From positions 1-64,000 of the forward strand of contig NZ_SIZZ01000001.1 of NCBI RefSeq assembly GCF_004322705.1: a stretch of 64,000 nucleotides of DNA. The letters run 5' to 3'. Below, piece by piece: positions 19,386-29,009 of this stretch; the first letter of the stretch is position 1, and each line of letters opens with the position of its first letter. Under the pieces are notes generated by a model that saw nothing but the letters and a program-made list of their open reading frames with translations, was not told the origin of the DNA and ran no database searches. This DNA is from Dyella terrae (lineage in GTDB: Bacteria > Pseudomonadota > Gammaproteobacteria > Xanthomonadales > Rhodanobacteraceae). The translations under genes and the position numbers were made by a program.

Positions 19386-20677
19386 AGTCGCCCAAGATGG
19401 GTTTGATCGCTACGGCGGTTGTCGTGGCTCTCGTCGCCGTCGTCGCGATGTGGTTCTTGCGCGGCGGTGAAAAGCTCACGCCCGTTGAACCGGGCAAGGA
19501 AACTGCCGAGGCACTCAAGGACCCGGCACTCATCGCCAAAGGCCAGTACCTCACCACCGTGGGCGATTGCGCGGCGTGCCATACGGCACAAGGCGGTGTG
19601 CGTTTTGCGGGTGGTCGCGTGGTCGGCACGCCCTTTGGTGATATTCCCGCGCCAAACCTGACGCCCGACAAGGCCACCGGGCTTGGCAACTGGAGTTTTG
19701 CCGAGTTCTATCGCGCGCTGCACTCGGGCGTGGGCAAGCAGGGCGAGTTCCTCTATCCGGCGTTCTCGTACACGTCGTACACCAAGGTCACGCGCGACGA
19801 TGCGCTTGCGATCTTCGCTTACCTGCAATCCCTTGCGCCGGTTGCGCAGGAAGCCAGGCCGCTGGGCCTGGCCTTCCCCTACAACGTGCGCAACAGTCTC
19901 AAGGCGTGGCGCGCGTTGTACTTCAAAGAAGGCGAATACCAGCCGGACAACAGCAAGTCACCGGCGTGGAATCGCGGCGCGTACCTGGTCCAGGGCCTCG
20001 GCCACTGCAACGAGTGCCATATTGCGCGTGACTCGTTTGGCGGCATGCGCAGCGACCAGCCGTTGTCCGGTGGCCAGATTCCGATGCAGAACTGGTACGC
20101 ACCGGATCTGAGCACGCAGGCCAACGGCGGTCTCGATGGCTGGACCACGAAGGACATTGTCGACCTGCTCAAGACCGGCCAGTCCGCCAAGGGCACGGCG
20201 TTCGGTCCCATGGCCGAAGTGGTGGCTCAAAGCACGCAGCACATGACCGACGACGACCTGCAGGCTATCGCCACTTATCTGCAATCGCTGCCGGCGCGGC
20301 CCCTGGTCGAGGCGCCGAAGTCGCCGCTCGACGTGAGCACGATGATCAAGCAGGGCGCCAACGTTTACGCAGAACGGTGCGCCGACTGCCACGGCAAGGA
20401 CGGCAATGGTGTCGCGGGGGTCTATCCGCCGCTCAACGGCAATGCGTCCGTCAATGAACCGACGGGCATCAATGCCATTCGCGTCGTCCTGCTTGGCGGC
20501 TTTGCTCCCGCGACGGCGGGCAATGCGCGTCCGTACTCCATGCCACCGTTCGCGCAGCAGTTGAATGATGCGGACGTCGCGGCCGTCGTGACCTACATCC
20601 GTCAGGCCTGGGGCAACAAGTCGCCGCATGTCATGGAACGGGACGTGATCAAGTACCGGCACACGCCTGTCGATTGA
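19382..20677 (+). CDS. membrane-anchored triheme cytochrome c
   Basis: 431 aa from the ATG overlapping the previous stop. An N-terminal membrane anchor (residues ~7-27) is followed by three CXXCH motifs (CAACH, CNECH, CADCH), each in a class I cytochrome domain. This is the architecture of the cytochrome subunit of membrane alcohol, gluconate and sorbitol dehydrogenases, which passes electrons to quinone or a terminal oxidase. No flavoprotein or quinoprotein dehydrogenase gene adjoins, so the donor is unknown. Confidence 0.86.
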   Translation: MKSPKMGLIATAVVVALVAVVAMWFLRGGEKLTPVEPGKETAEALKDPALIAKGQYLTTVGDCAACHTAQGGVRFAGGRVVGTPFGDIPAPNLTPDKATGLGNWSFAEFYRALHSGVGKQGEFLYPAFSYTSYTKVTRDDALAIFAYLQSLAPVAQEARPLGLAFPYNVRNSLKAWRALYFKEGEYQPDNSKSPAWNRGAYLVQGLGHCNECHIARDSFGGMRSDQPLSGGQIPMQNWYAPDLSTQANGGLDGWTTKDIVDLLKTGQSAKGTAFGPMAEVVAQSTQHMTDDDLQAIATYLQSLPARPLVEAPKSPLDVSTMIKQGANVYAERCADCHGKDGNGVAGVYPPLNGNASVNEPTGINAIRVVLLGGFAPATAGNARPYSMPPFAQQLNDADVAAVVTYIRQAWGNKSPHVMERDVIKYRHTPVD

Positions 20678-20716
20678 TCTTCTGGCACGGGGCTGGGCGT
20701 CGCGATTCGGTGACGC

Positions 20717-21238
20717 CTAATCCCGCATCGTTCTGACCAGCGCGCCCAGCGCCATCCATGGTTCCATCGACCAGTGGCCACGCGCCTGACCCGACGGCGA
20801 AGGCAGGACGACGATGCGCGTCGCGCCAAGGCGCTCCGCTTGCTCGCCATAAGCATCAACGCGTCCCAGCACCGCCCGCGCTGCCGCCTTGCTGGTGAAC
20901 GCCAGCACCCGTGGTGCATAGCGGACGACTTTGCTGCGCAGTGCATCGGCGTCGAAGGCGTCACGCGGGAGCGCATCGTCGTTACCCGAGTGGTGCTTGG
21001 CTACATCGGTCAAACCCAGCCCCAGCGAAAGTAGCCCGCGGAATTCAGCGGGCGCGAACAGCCTTGGCGTCAGGCCCGCCGCATGCAGCGCCGGCCAGAA
21101 TTGATTGCCGGGATGGGCGTAGTAAGCCTGTTCAACCGCAGAGCGCGTGCCTGGCGCCGTGCCGCAGAACACCACCCGCAGATCCGGCGCGAGGACGTCC
21201 GGCAGGACGTGCGTTGATTCAGTGGACGCGCGTGCCAT
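20717..21238 (-). CDS. Mug/TDG-family DNA glycosylase with altered active site
   Basis: 173 aa. Matches E. coli Mug along its length: LAPDLRVVFCG, AYYAHPGNQFWPALHAAG, GLGLTDV and LPSPSG. The family removes uracil or ethenocytosine from mismatches. Two key motifs differ: motif A reads GTAPG (26-30) where Mug has GINPG with catalytic Asn18, and motif 2 reads SPSG (147-150) instead of NPSG. Asp78 in LTDV may substitute as the catalytic residue, which is an inference. Overlaps the 3' end of the histidine kinase gene by 20 bp, so it is part of that operon. Confidence 0.85.
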   Translation of the reverse strand: MARASTESTHVLPDVLAPDLRVVFCGTAPGTRSAVEQAYYAHPGNQFWPALHAAGLTPRLFAPAEFRGLLSLGLGLTDVAKHHSGNDDALPRDAFDADALRSKVVRYAPRVLAFTSKAAARAVLGRVDAYGEQAERLGATRIVVLPSPSGQARGHWSMEPWMALGALVRTMRD

Positions 21239-22640
21239 GCCAGGCGAGGTTTGCGTGCAACCGGTGTTCGGGCGATAGCGAAAGTTCGAGCGGCATGCCC
21301 AGCACTTGTGCCGCCGCCATCGCGAGGGCTAGCCCCAGGCCAGCGTGACCACCTTGCTCCGTCTGTTTGCGCCAGAAGCGTTGGCCCAGATGCGGCATGT
21401 CGCCCCCGTTGAGGTTGGGCGCGGCATTCTCGATGTGGAATCCCATGCGGTCGGCGCGCAGGAGAACCCTGTCGCCTTTCGGCGCGTAGGCGAAAGCGTT
21501 GCCAATGAGATTGCCGATCACCAGCTCGAGCAGGGCAGGATCGGTATGCAGGACAGGGGCATCGGCGACCTGCAGATCGTAGACAACGGACGCGCCATCC
21601 CGTTGGACGCGGTGCCGTTGCACCAGCCGCTCCAGCCATTCGGCCAGGTCCAGTCGCTGCGGCTGTGGCAGATCCATGCCCGCTTGCAGGCGCGTGAGCA
21701 TCAGCAGCGCCGTTACCGTCGCCTCGAGTTCACCACTTATGACGCCGATTTCCGACAGCAACTGATGCATGCTGCGACCGGTGGGATAGCGCAGCTCCAC
21801 TTCGGTCAGCGTGCGCAACTCCGCCAGGCGCGTACGGGTTTCGTGCGCGAGGCCGCTGGCAAACTGTCGTTCCCGTGCCAATCCATCATCCATGCGCTCA
21901 AGCACCTGATTGAACCGAACGACCAGCGGATCCAGTTCGGACAGGCCGGTGGGCGCCAGTCGTTGTCCCGGTGCGGAAGGGCCAATGCGATCCATCGACT
22001 GGACGAGCTGAGCCATCGGTCGCATGCCGCGGCGAATGATCAGCGGCACGGCGATGAAAGCGATGAACAAGGCGAGCAAGGGGCTGATGACGAGGATCCA
22101 GTCGATGTCGAGCAGCAAGTCGTCGAACTGCCGTCGATCCTGCTGGAACAGCAACTGGCAATCGTGCGTCGCATCGCCCGCGCGAACCGGCACGAAGGGG
22201 CGTGCACTGAGCGTGCTTGATTCGTTAATGGCACCCTGAAACGCGAAGATCACGGAACCGAGCGGGCGGCCTTCATGCATCAGTTCGCTGAACTTCGGTT
22301 CGGTACTGACATTGTCGGGCCAATCGCCTGGAATGAGCGGCGGGGCGGGGTAGCTGCGCACGATCGGTTGGCTCTTGCAGCGCAGCTCGTAGTAGATGCG
22401 ACCATGGCCGCCAAACAATTCGCCAAGGGGGCGCAACAGGCCATGCGCCTGTGGAACCTCGCTCTCCAGTTCGATCACCGTCGCGGCAGCACGCGCCTGC
22501 GCCAGCAGCGTTTCGCGATAGCGCTCTTCGAGGCGACTGTCGATGCGCGCATCCATCAGCAGCGACCCGCCGCCGAGCAGCAGCAGGCTGGTGATCAACA
22601 CCAGCAGCGTGATGCTGGTGGAGAGCGCCCCTCGCTTCAT
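21219..22640 (-). CDS. two-component sensor histidine kinase
   Basis: 473 aa. Membrane segments at ~9-28 and ~181-202 flank a periplasmic sensor of about 150 residues with no recognised fold. A HAMP-like linker, then a dimerisation/phosphoacceptor domain with His266 in SGLAHETRTRLAEL, then an ATPase domain with N box (NLIGNAFAYAP) and G box (GHAGLGLALA). The Pro of the usual HELRTPL is Arg here, while the HExxT phosphatase motif is kept. Starts at the stop of the response regulator (ATGA). Ligand unknown. Confidence 0.9.
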   Translation of the reverse strand: MKRGALSTSITLLVLITSLLLLGGGSLLMDARIDSRLEERYRETLLAQARAAATVIELESEVPQAHGLLRPLGELFGGHGRIYYELRCKSQPIVRSYPAPPLIPGDWPDNVSTEPKFSELMHEGRPLGSVIFAFQGAINESSTLSARPFVPVRAGDATHDCQLLFQQDRRQFDDLLLDIDWILVISPLLALFIAFIAVPLIIRRGMRPMAQLVQSMDRIGPSAPGQRLAPTGLSELDPLVVRFNQVLERMDDGLARERQFASGLAHETRTRLAELRTLTEVELRYPTGRSMHQLLSEIGVISGELEATVTALLMLTRLQAGMDLPQPQRLDLAEWLERLVQRHRVQRDGASVVYDLQVADAPVLHTDPALLELVIGNLIGNAFAYAPKGDRVLLRADRMGFHIENAAPNLNGGDMPHLGQRFWRKQTEQGGHAGLGLALAMAAAQVLGMPLELSLSPEHRLHANLAWHGTRVH

Positions 22641-23302
22641 GGAATCAGATAGCCGGCGCCGCGTCGGGTTTCGATCAGGCCCTGGAGGCCGGCGGTATCA
22701 AGCTTGCGGCGCAGGCCGAAGACCAGCACTTCGACGCTGCGATCGGACACGTCGGAGTCGCTGCCCGCGGTGCGCTCAAGAATCTCCTGGCGCGAGAACG
22801 TACGACCCCGATGTCGCAGCAACAGTCCAAGCACGGCGAATTCGCGTGGCGTCAGCGGGAGCGGCTGTCGATTGACCGTCGCACCGTGCGAGAGCGGATC
22901 CCAGGTCAGCGCGCCGTGGGCGATTGCCACGGCCTGGGCTTGCTGTGGGCGACGCGCCAGGGCGTGCAGGCGCGCCACGATCTCGTCGAAGGAGAAAGGC
23001 TTGGTGAGGTAATCGTCCGCGCCCGCGTTCAGGGCTTCGATCCGGTCGGCGACCTGGTCACGCGCCGACAACACCAGCACCCTGGGTCGCAGGCCCGCCG
23101 TTGGCAAACTGCGCAGTACAGCAATGCCATCCATCTTGGGCAGCATGAGGTCGAGTACGACCAGCTCGTAGGCGTAGCTTTCAAGGAACTGCTTGGCCTC
23201 CAGGCCATCCTGGGCGGTATCCACCGTAAACCCTGCCGCCGCCAGGCCATGCCTGAGGGTCTGGCGCAGGCGTTCCGAATCCTCCACCAGCAGCAATTTC
23301 AT
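22637..23302 (-). CDS. OmpR/PhoB-family response regulator
   Basis: 221 aa. The start at 23302 has GGAGG 4 nt upstream and begins MKLLLVEDSERLRQ; the longer open frame to 23380 lacks support. Receiver domain 1-115 with phospho-acceptor Asp51 (VVLDLMLPKMDG) and LTKPF, then a winged-helix DNA-binding domain (LTPREFAVLGLLLRHRGRTFSRQEIL, RRKLDTAGL). First gene of the reverse operon regulator-kinase-glycosylase. Target genes unknown. Confidence 0.93.
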   Translation of the reverse strand: MKLLLVEDSERLRQTLRHGLAAAGFTVDTAQDGLEAKQFLESYAYELVVLDLMLPKMDGIAVLRSLPTAGLRPRVLVLSARDQVADRIEALNAGADDYLTKPFSFDEIVARLHALARRPQQAQAVAIAHGALTWDPLSHGATVNRQPLPLTPREFAVLGLLLRHRGRTFSRQEILERTAGSDSDVSDRSVEVLVFGLRRKLDTAGLQGLIETRRGAGYLIP

Positions 23303-23379
23303 GGCGCCTCCGTGACAGCGCGCAGTCGCCGTCTCAGGGCGCAGCTTAACGGAGCAGGTCGAAGGTGTGTGCTGGCGCA

Positions 23380-23408
23380 TCGACGCCCGCTCCGGCAGCC
23401 GCTATAAA
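23380..23408 (+). promoter_or_regulatory. sigma70 promoter for rng
   Basis: TCGACG (23380-23385, 4/6) and TATAAA (23403-23408, 5/6) are spaced by 17 bp, about 24 bp before the rng start codon. Confidence 0.5.
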
Positions 23409-23432
23409 GAGTGCTGGTGAGGGGAGTGTTCG

Positions 23433-24920
23433 GTGAGTGAAGAAATCCTGATCAACGTGACCCCGCGCGAAACCCGCGTGGGCGTGGTCGAAAACGGCAT
23501 GCTGCAAGAGGTGCATGTCGAGCGCACTTCCCGTCGTGGTTATGTTGGCAATGTGTACAAGGGGCGCGTCCAGCGCGTGATGCCGGGCATGCAGGCGGTG
23601 TTCGTCGACATCGGCCTGGAGCGCGCGGCGTTTCTGCACGCCTCGGATATCGTCCGGCCGCCCGCGCCGGCGGCGGTCGAAGGCGTGGACGTCGCCGTGG
23701 CCGGCAGCGGCCATACGCCCTCGATCAGTGAACTGGTCCATGAAGGCCAGGAAATCGTGGTGCAGGTAGTCAAGGACCCGATCGGCACCAAGGGTGCGCG
23801 TCTGTCCACGCATCTTTCCATCCCTTCGCGATACCTGGTGCTGCTGCCGCATGCGCGCACGCTGGGCATTTCCGCGCGCATCGAGGATGAAGCCGAACGC
23901 GTCCGCCTGAAGGAAGTGATGACCTCGCTCATCGGCGAAAACCCGCTGGGCTACATCGTGCGCACCAACGCGGAGGAGGCGACAGCCGAATCGCTCGCTT
24001 TCGACGTGACCTACCTGGGCAAGGTATGGCGCGTGGTGCAGGAAAACATCGCCCGGTCCAAGGTCGGCGAGCGCGTGTACGAGGAGCTGTCGCTGCCACT
24101 GCGCAGCCTGCGCGACATGCTCAACGACGATATCGAGAAGGTCCGTGTCGATTCGCGCGAAACCTACGACAAGGTCGTCAAGTTCGTGCACAAGTTCATG
24201 CCCAGTCTGGACGACCGCGTTGAACACTATTCCGGCGAGCGTCCGATCTTCGATCTGTACGGCGTGGAAGACGAAATCCAGCGCGCCTTGCGCAAGGAAG
24301 TCCCGCTGAAGTCGGGTGGCTACCTCATCGTCGACCAGACCGAGGCCATGACCACGATTGACGTCAACACCGGCGGTTACCTTGGCACGCGCAACCTCGA
24401 GGAAACGGTCTATCGCACCAATCTGGAGGCGGCTCAGGCGGCGGCACGCCAGCTGCGTCTGCGTAACCTCGGCGGCATCATCATCATCGATTTCATCGAC
24501 ATGACCGACGAGGAGCATCGCCGTCAGGTGCTGCGCATGCTGGAAAAGGGCCTGCAGCGCGATCACGCCAAGACGACGGTGTACCCCATGTCGGCCCTGG
24601 GCCTGGTGGAGATGACGCGCAAGCGCACCACCGAAAGCCTGGAGCGCCAGCTATGCGAGCCGTGCCCGGCCTGCAGCGGCCGCGGCACCGTGAAGACGGC
24701 CGAAACCGTCACCTATGAGATCTTCCGCGAGATCACCCGGGCGGTCCGCCAGTTCAACGCCGAAAAGCTGCTGGTGATGGCAAGCACCAAGGTGGTCAGC
24801 CGCATCCTGGAGGAAGAGTCGGCCGCCGTGGCCGAACTGGAAGAGTTCATCTCCAAAAGCATACGCTTTCAGGCTGAAGAGCATTATTCGCAGGAACAGT
24901 TCGATGTCGTTCTCTTGTGA
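23433..24920 (+). CDS. rng: ribonuclease G
   Basis: 495 aa, GTG start preceded by GGGGAG. S1 domain (~35-125, RRGYVGNVYKGRVQRVMPGMQAVFVDIG), then the RNase E/G catalytic domain with the Mg-binding Asp region (TTIDVNTGGYLG, GGIIIIDFIDM) and the zinc-link CPAC motif near residue 410. It lacks the long C-terminal scaffold of RNase E. Processes the 5' end of 16S rRNA and some mRNAs. Followed by yhdP as in many gammaproteobacteria. Confidence 0.94.
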   Translation: MSEEILINVTPRETRVGVVENGMLQEVHVERTSRRGYVGNVYKGRVQRVMPGMQAVFVDIGLERAAFLHASDIVRPPAPAAVEGVDVAVAGSGHTPSISELVHEGQEIVVQVVKDPIGTKGARLSTHLSIPSRYLVLLPHARTLGISARIEDEAERVRLKEVMTSLIGENPLGYIVRTNAEEATAESLAFDVTYLGKVWRVVQENIARSKVGERVYEELSLPLRSLRDMLNDDIEKVRVDSRETYDKVVKFVHKFMPSLDDRVEHYSGERPIFDLYGVEDEIQRALRKEVPLKSGGYLIVDQTEAMTTIDVNTGGYLGTRNLEETVYRTNLEAAQAAARQLRLRNLGGIIIIDFIDMTDEEHRRQVLRMLEKGLQRDHAKTTVYPMSALGLVEMTRKRTTESLERQLCEPCPACSGRGTVKTAETVTYEIFREITRAVRQFNAEKLLVMASTKVVSRILEEESAAVAELEEFISKSIRFQAEEHYSQEQFDVVLL

Positions 24921-25085
24921 TGCGTCGCGCGGCGAAGAGGGCGTCCCCGCCTTTCGTCTAGCCCGCGCGGCCAGGTCACATCCCGCTCGCCGTTCTCCGT
25001 CCACGCCGTCGCATCGCAAGAACTTGGTTGACGCCCGGTTCGAGCCTTGCGGGCAGGGCGGTCGTTTCGCTGCGCCGGATCGCCG

Positions 25086-28000
25086 GTGAACGCGATCTGG
25101 CGCCAACGGGCCCATCGGGTCGCCCGCCTGCTTGGCTGGGTCGCCGGTGTTGCCGTCATTACGCTGGCGGTGCTGGCTGGGCTGATCCAGTTGCTGTTGC
25201 CGTCGCTGGCGCGTCATCCGGAATGGGTCGCGCGGCAGCTCAGCCAGCAGCTCCACCAGCCGGTGACGTTTGCGTCGCTCGAAGGTCGCTGGCAGCCGTC
25301 CGGTCCGCTGCTGGTCATGCGCGACGTGACGGTCAGCCCCGTCGATGGCGGTGCACCGCTCCGCATTCCGGAAACCGAACTCAAGCTCGACCTGGGCGGC
25401 TGGCTGATGCCGTCGCGTCACCTGCTCAACCTTCGCGCCCGTGGGCTGCAACTCGATCTCAGTCGCGCTGCCGATGGCGTATGGCACGTCAACGGCATCG
25501 GCGTGGCGGGTGGTGAAGATCGTCAGGCGCCTTCCTTCGGGCGGTTGTCGGCGGAGCTCTGGCTTTACGACCTGCGCGTGGAGATCGCGGACGAGCGCGT
25601 CGGCAAGCACTACACACTCAACGCAAAACAGTTGCGCATGAGTCGCCAGGGCGGGCGCGTGCGCGTCGGTGCGATCCTGGAGCGTGCCGGTGCGCCGGGA
25701 CAGATTCGTGGTGCGGGTAGTTTCAGTGAAGACGGCAGCGACGGCCGCGTCTGGCTCGCTGGCGATCAGATCGATCTCCGTGCCTTGACGGCCGGCGTCG
25801 ACATGGCCGGTTACACCATCGAGCGCGGGCAAGGTAACGTGGCGTCGTGGCTGGACTGGCGCCATGGACGGGTGGTCCGCAACCTGACGCGTTTCGATCT
25901 CAACAACCTCTCGCTGGTGGGCCCTGATGGCCATCGCGCGATGGTGCCGGGGCTGCATGGCCTGTCGGAGATCCGCAAAGGCGATGATGTTTTCGGCATC
26001 AAGTGGCTCGCCGACGACGGCAGCGCCCTCGCGGTGGATGCCCGTCACCTTGGCAGTGATGACGCCAGCGTCGCGGTGGCCGCGCGTGATCTGCAGCTGG
26101 CACCGCTGGTCCCCTGGCTGGCGCTGAAGCCGGACATGTCGCCCTCCCTGGCCGAATGGCTGGGTGCGGGCAAGCCGCGGGGCAAGATCAGTCACGCTTC
26201 GATGCAGTGGAGCAAGGCCGGCGGGCTGACGTCCGTCGACATGGGCTTTGCCGCGCTGGGCATCGATCCGGTGGGCAAGTTGCCGGGCCTGGATCGCCTG
26301 GACGGCGAAGTTCGGGGTGATCAACAGGCCGCTGTACTCGAGTTGCCTGCACAGTCGACGGTTCTGCGTTTTCCGCACACGTTCCGCCAGCCGTTCAATC
26401 TGTCGAGGCTCGCCGGCAATGTCGCGTTCTGGCACGCCGATGGCGATTTGCACATGGGCCTGGACGCGCTGCAATTGCACGGCGAAGGTTTCGAGGTCGA
26501 GGCGCGCGGCGAAATGGCGCTGCACGACGGCGGCGGCAAGCCGTTCCTCGATTTGTATGCCACGGTCAATCACGCTGACGTCAACGCCGCCAAGTTGTTC
26601 TGGCCCATCGATTCGATGGCGCCCTCGGCGATTGAATGGCTCGATCGCGCGCTCGTATCGGGCAACATCGATCGTGGTGATGTCGTGGTTCGCGGCGATC
26701 TGGCCGACTGGCCTTTCCATCACAACGAGGGCCGCTTTGAAGCACGCGCCCAGATCAGCGATCTCACCCTCGATTACGGCAAGGACTGGCCGCGCGCGGA
26801 AGGCGTCAACCTGGTCGCCAACTTCATCGACAACAGCATGTTGGTTGAGGCCAGCGGCGGGCAGTCACTGGGCATCAAGGCGGACAAGGCCTCGGCGACC
26901 ATTGCCGATTTCGGTAACTCCGAGCTGGACCTGACGGTGTCCGGCGCGGGCAATGGTCCCAACGTCATGGAATTCCTGCGCAAGAGTCCGATCGCCAGCC
27001 ATCAGGCGGACATCCTGTCCAAGATGAGCCTGGGTGGATCGACTTCGTTCGGTTTCCATCTGCTGTTGCCGCTGAAGGAAGCGAAGGACTTCACGCTTAC
27101 CGGTACCGCGCAGCTGAAAGACGCCGATCTCAATGCGCCGGACTGGAACCTGAAGCTCGACAAGATCCGTGGTCCGGCGACGTTTGATCAGCATGGCTTC
27201 CACGGCGGGCCGCTCGATGCGGGTTTTCGCGGCCAGCCGTCCAGGCTCGATATCGCTATCGCCGGTGCGACAGGCAATCCCGACACGGTGCTGTCGACAC
27301 GCCTGACCGGCAAGTACGCGATGAACGAACTTGTGCAGGGCTATCCTGAGCTTGACTGGCTCAAGCCGATCGCTGGCGGGCGCAGCGAATTCACCATCGG
27401 TTTCGACATCGTGCATCCGCCGTCGGTTGCCAACGCTTCGCAGTTGCTCACGATCGAGTCGCCCATGACCGGCATGAGCCTGGATTTCCCGGTGCCGCTG
27501 AAAAAGTCCGCCGATGAAACCCTGCCGCTACGCGTCGCAATGAACCTTCCGGTTGCCGGAAGCGATCTTCAGGTTTCGATCGGCCAGGTCGTTCGCGGTC
27601 GCCTGCGTTTGCCCGAAGGCAACAGCCATCCGCTGGCCGCGACGTTTGCGTTCGGCAACCGCATGCCTGACACCGTGCCGGACAAAGGCATCCGCGTGCG
27701 CGGCAAGCCGGCCGTGCTGGACGTCACCGGATGGGTCCAGTACTCGGTGGCCGGCGCCACGGGTGACGGCCCGGGTCTGGAGAGCATCGACGTCAATGCC
27801 GACCAGGCCATGGTCTTTGGCCATAGCTTCCCGTCCATGCGCATCCAGGCGACGCCCGGAAGCGATGCCCTGAGCGTCGACGTGGACAGCAGCGAAATCG
27901 CGGGCAACTTCAGCGTGCCCAGCAACGACTTGCGCAAGCGTGGCGTCACCGCTCGCCTGGATCGCCTGTACTGGCCCAGGGACAACACGCCGGAGAAGCC

Positions 28001-28946
28001 GAAGTCCGAAGGCGCGCCGCTGCCTGATCCGGCCAATACCGGGGTCACGCCGTCGTCCTTGCCGCCGTTCCATGTCTGGGTGGCCGATCTGCGTTTTGGC
28101 GTGTCGAAACTGGGTGAGGCGCGACTGGAGACCTGGCCGACGGATCGCGGCATGCATGTCGATCAGCTGCGCGCCTTGTCGCATAGCGTGCAGATCAACG
28201 GCAGTGGCGACTGGGAAGGCACGGACACCAACAGCCATACGCATATGCGCATCGACTTCGCCGCAGAGAATCTTGGCGACATGCTTGGTGCCTTTGGTTT
28301 TTCCGGACTGTTCAATGGTGGCAAGACGCGCGCGAACCTCGATGCGACATGGCCTGGCGCGCCGTCGGCGATGGAGCTGGCCAGCATGAATGGCAAGCTG
28401 GGTATCCAGGTGACGGATGGCAGCATTCCGGAAGTCGCTCCGGGCGTGGGTCGATTGTTTGGCCTCATTTCGGTGATCGAGCTGCCGCGCCGACTCACCC
28501 TGGATTTTGGTGACGTCTTCGGCAAGGGACTGGCCTTCGATGCCATCACCGGCGACTTCGAACTGAACGATGGCGATGCCTCCACCAAGAATCTCCAGAT
28601 CCGCGGGCCGGCCGCGGATATCTCCGTGACCGGTCGCACCGGCCTTCGTGCCAAGGATTACGACCAGCAGGTGCTGGTCGTCCCCCATGTCGGCAACAGC
28701 CTGCCTATCGTCGGTGGCGTCGTTGGTGGTCCGATTGGTGCTGCGGCGGGTTTCGTGGCCCAGGGCATCCTCGGGCGCGGACTCAATCATGCGGCCAGTG
28801 CCCGTTACCGGATCACCGGTACGTGGGACAAGCCCGTCTATACACTGATCGAAAAGCGCAGTGCCGGGCCGGCGAAAGCCGGCGCGGTGCCGACGCCCCC
28901 GGCAACACCCGCCGCGCCCGCGCCTGCATCCAGCGCGGGCCGCTGA
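25086..28946 (+). CDS. yhdP: AsmA-like envelope protein YhdP (TIGR02099 family)
   Basis: About 1286 aa from the GTG at 25086; a TTG at 25047 would add 13 residues, and neither has a strong ribosome binding site. One N-terminal membrane segment (LLGWVAGVAVITLAVLAGLI) anchors a very long beta-rich periplasmic part, ending in the AsmA-type C-terminal domain (DGSIPEVAPGVGRLFGLISV) and a Pro/Ala-rich tail. E. coli YhdP, TamB and YdbH move phospholipid to the outer membrane. Lies between rng and tldD, the usual neighbourhood. Confidence 0.88.
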   Translation: MNAIWRQRAHRVARLLGWVAGVAVITLAVLAGLIQLLLPSLARHPEWVARQLSQQLHQPVTFASLEGRWQPSGPLLVMRDVTVSPVDGGAPLRIPETELKLDLGGWLMPSRHLLNLRARGLQLDLSRAADGVWHVNGIGVAGGEDRQAPSFGRLSAELWLYDLRVEIADERVGKHYTLNAKQLRMSRQGGRVRVGAILERAGAPGQIRGAGSFSEDGSDGRVWLAGDQIDLRALTAGVDMAGYTIERGQGNVASWLDWRHGRVVRNLTRFDLNNLSLVGPDGHRAMVPGLHGLSEIRKGDDVFGIKWLADDGSALAVDARHLGSDDASVAVAARDLQLAPLVPWLALKPDMSPSLAEWLGAGKPRGKISHASMQWSKAGGLTSVDMGFAALGIDPVGKLPGLDRLDGEVRGDQQAAVLELPAQSTVLRFPHTFRQPFNLSRLAGNVAFWHADGDLHMGLDALQLHGEGFEVEARGEMALHDGGGKPFLDLYATVNHADVNAAKLFWPIDSMAPSAIEWLDRALVSGNIDRGDVVVRGDLADWPFHHNEGRFEARAQISDLTLDYGKDWPRAEGVNLVANFIDNSMLVEASGGQSLGIKADKASATIADFGNSELDLTVSGAGNGPNVMEFLRKSPIASHQADILSKMSLGGSTSFGFHLLLPLKEAKDFTLTGTAQLKDADLNAPDWNLKLDKIRGPATFDQHGFHGGPLDAGFRGQPSRLDIAIAGATGNPDTVLSTRLTGKYAMNELVQGYPELDWLKPIAGGRSEFTIGFDIVHPPSVANASQLLTIESPMTGMSLDFPVPLKKSADETLPLRVAMNLPVAGSDLQVSIGQVVRGRLRLPEGNSHPLAATFAFGNRMPDTVPDKGIRVRGKPAVLDVTGWVQYSVAGATGDGPGLESIDVNADQAMVFGHSFPSMRIQATPGSDALSVDVDSSEIAGNFSVPSNDLRKRGVTARLDRLYWPRDNTPEKPKSEGAPLPDPANTGVTPSSLPPFHVWVADLRFGVSKLGEARLETWPTDRGMHVDQLRALSHSVQINGSGDWEGTDTNSHTHMRIDFAAENLGDMLGAFGFSGLFNGGKTRANLDATWPGAPSAMELASMNGKLGIQVTDGSIPEVAPGVGRLFGLISVIELPRRLTLDFGDVFGKGLAFDAITGDFELNDGDASTKNLQIRGPAADISVTGRTGLRAKDYDQQVLVVPHVGNSLPIVGGVVGGPIGAAAGFVAQGILGRGLNHAASARYRITGTWDKPVYTLIEKRSAGPAKAGAVPTPPATPAAPAPASSAGR

Positions 28947-29009
28947 CGCCCGGGTATGCTTTAAAGGGCGGCTTCACGCCCCCACATAAACACTTCAAAC
29001 TCCCATTGC

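Noticed and set aside
24651-26723. 690-aa open frame on the reverse strand
   Set aside because: It lies antisense to rng and yhdP, whose proteins are clearly recognisable. Its sequence is Arg/His/Gln-rich and low in structure, as is typical of antisense frames in high-GC DNA.
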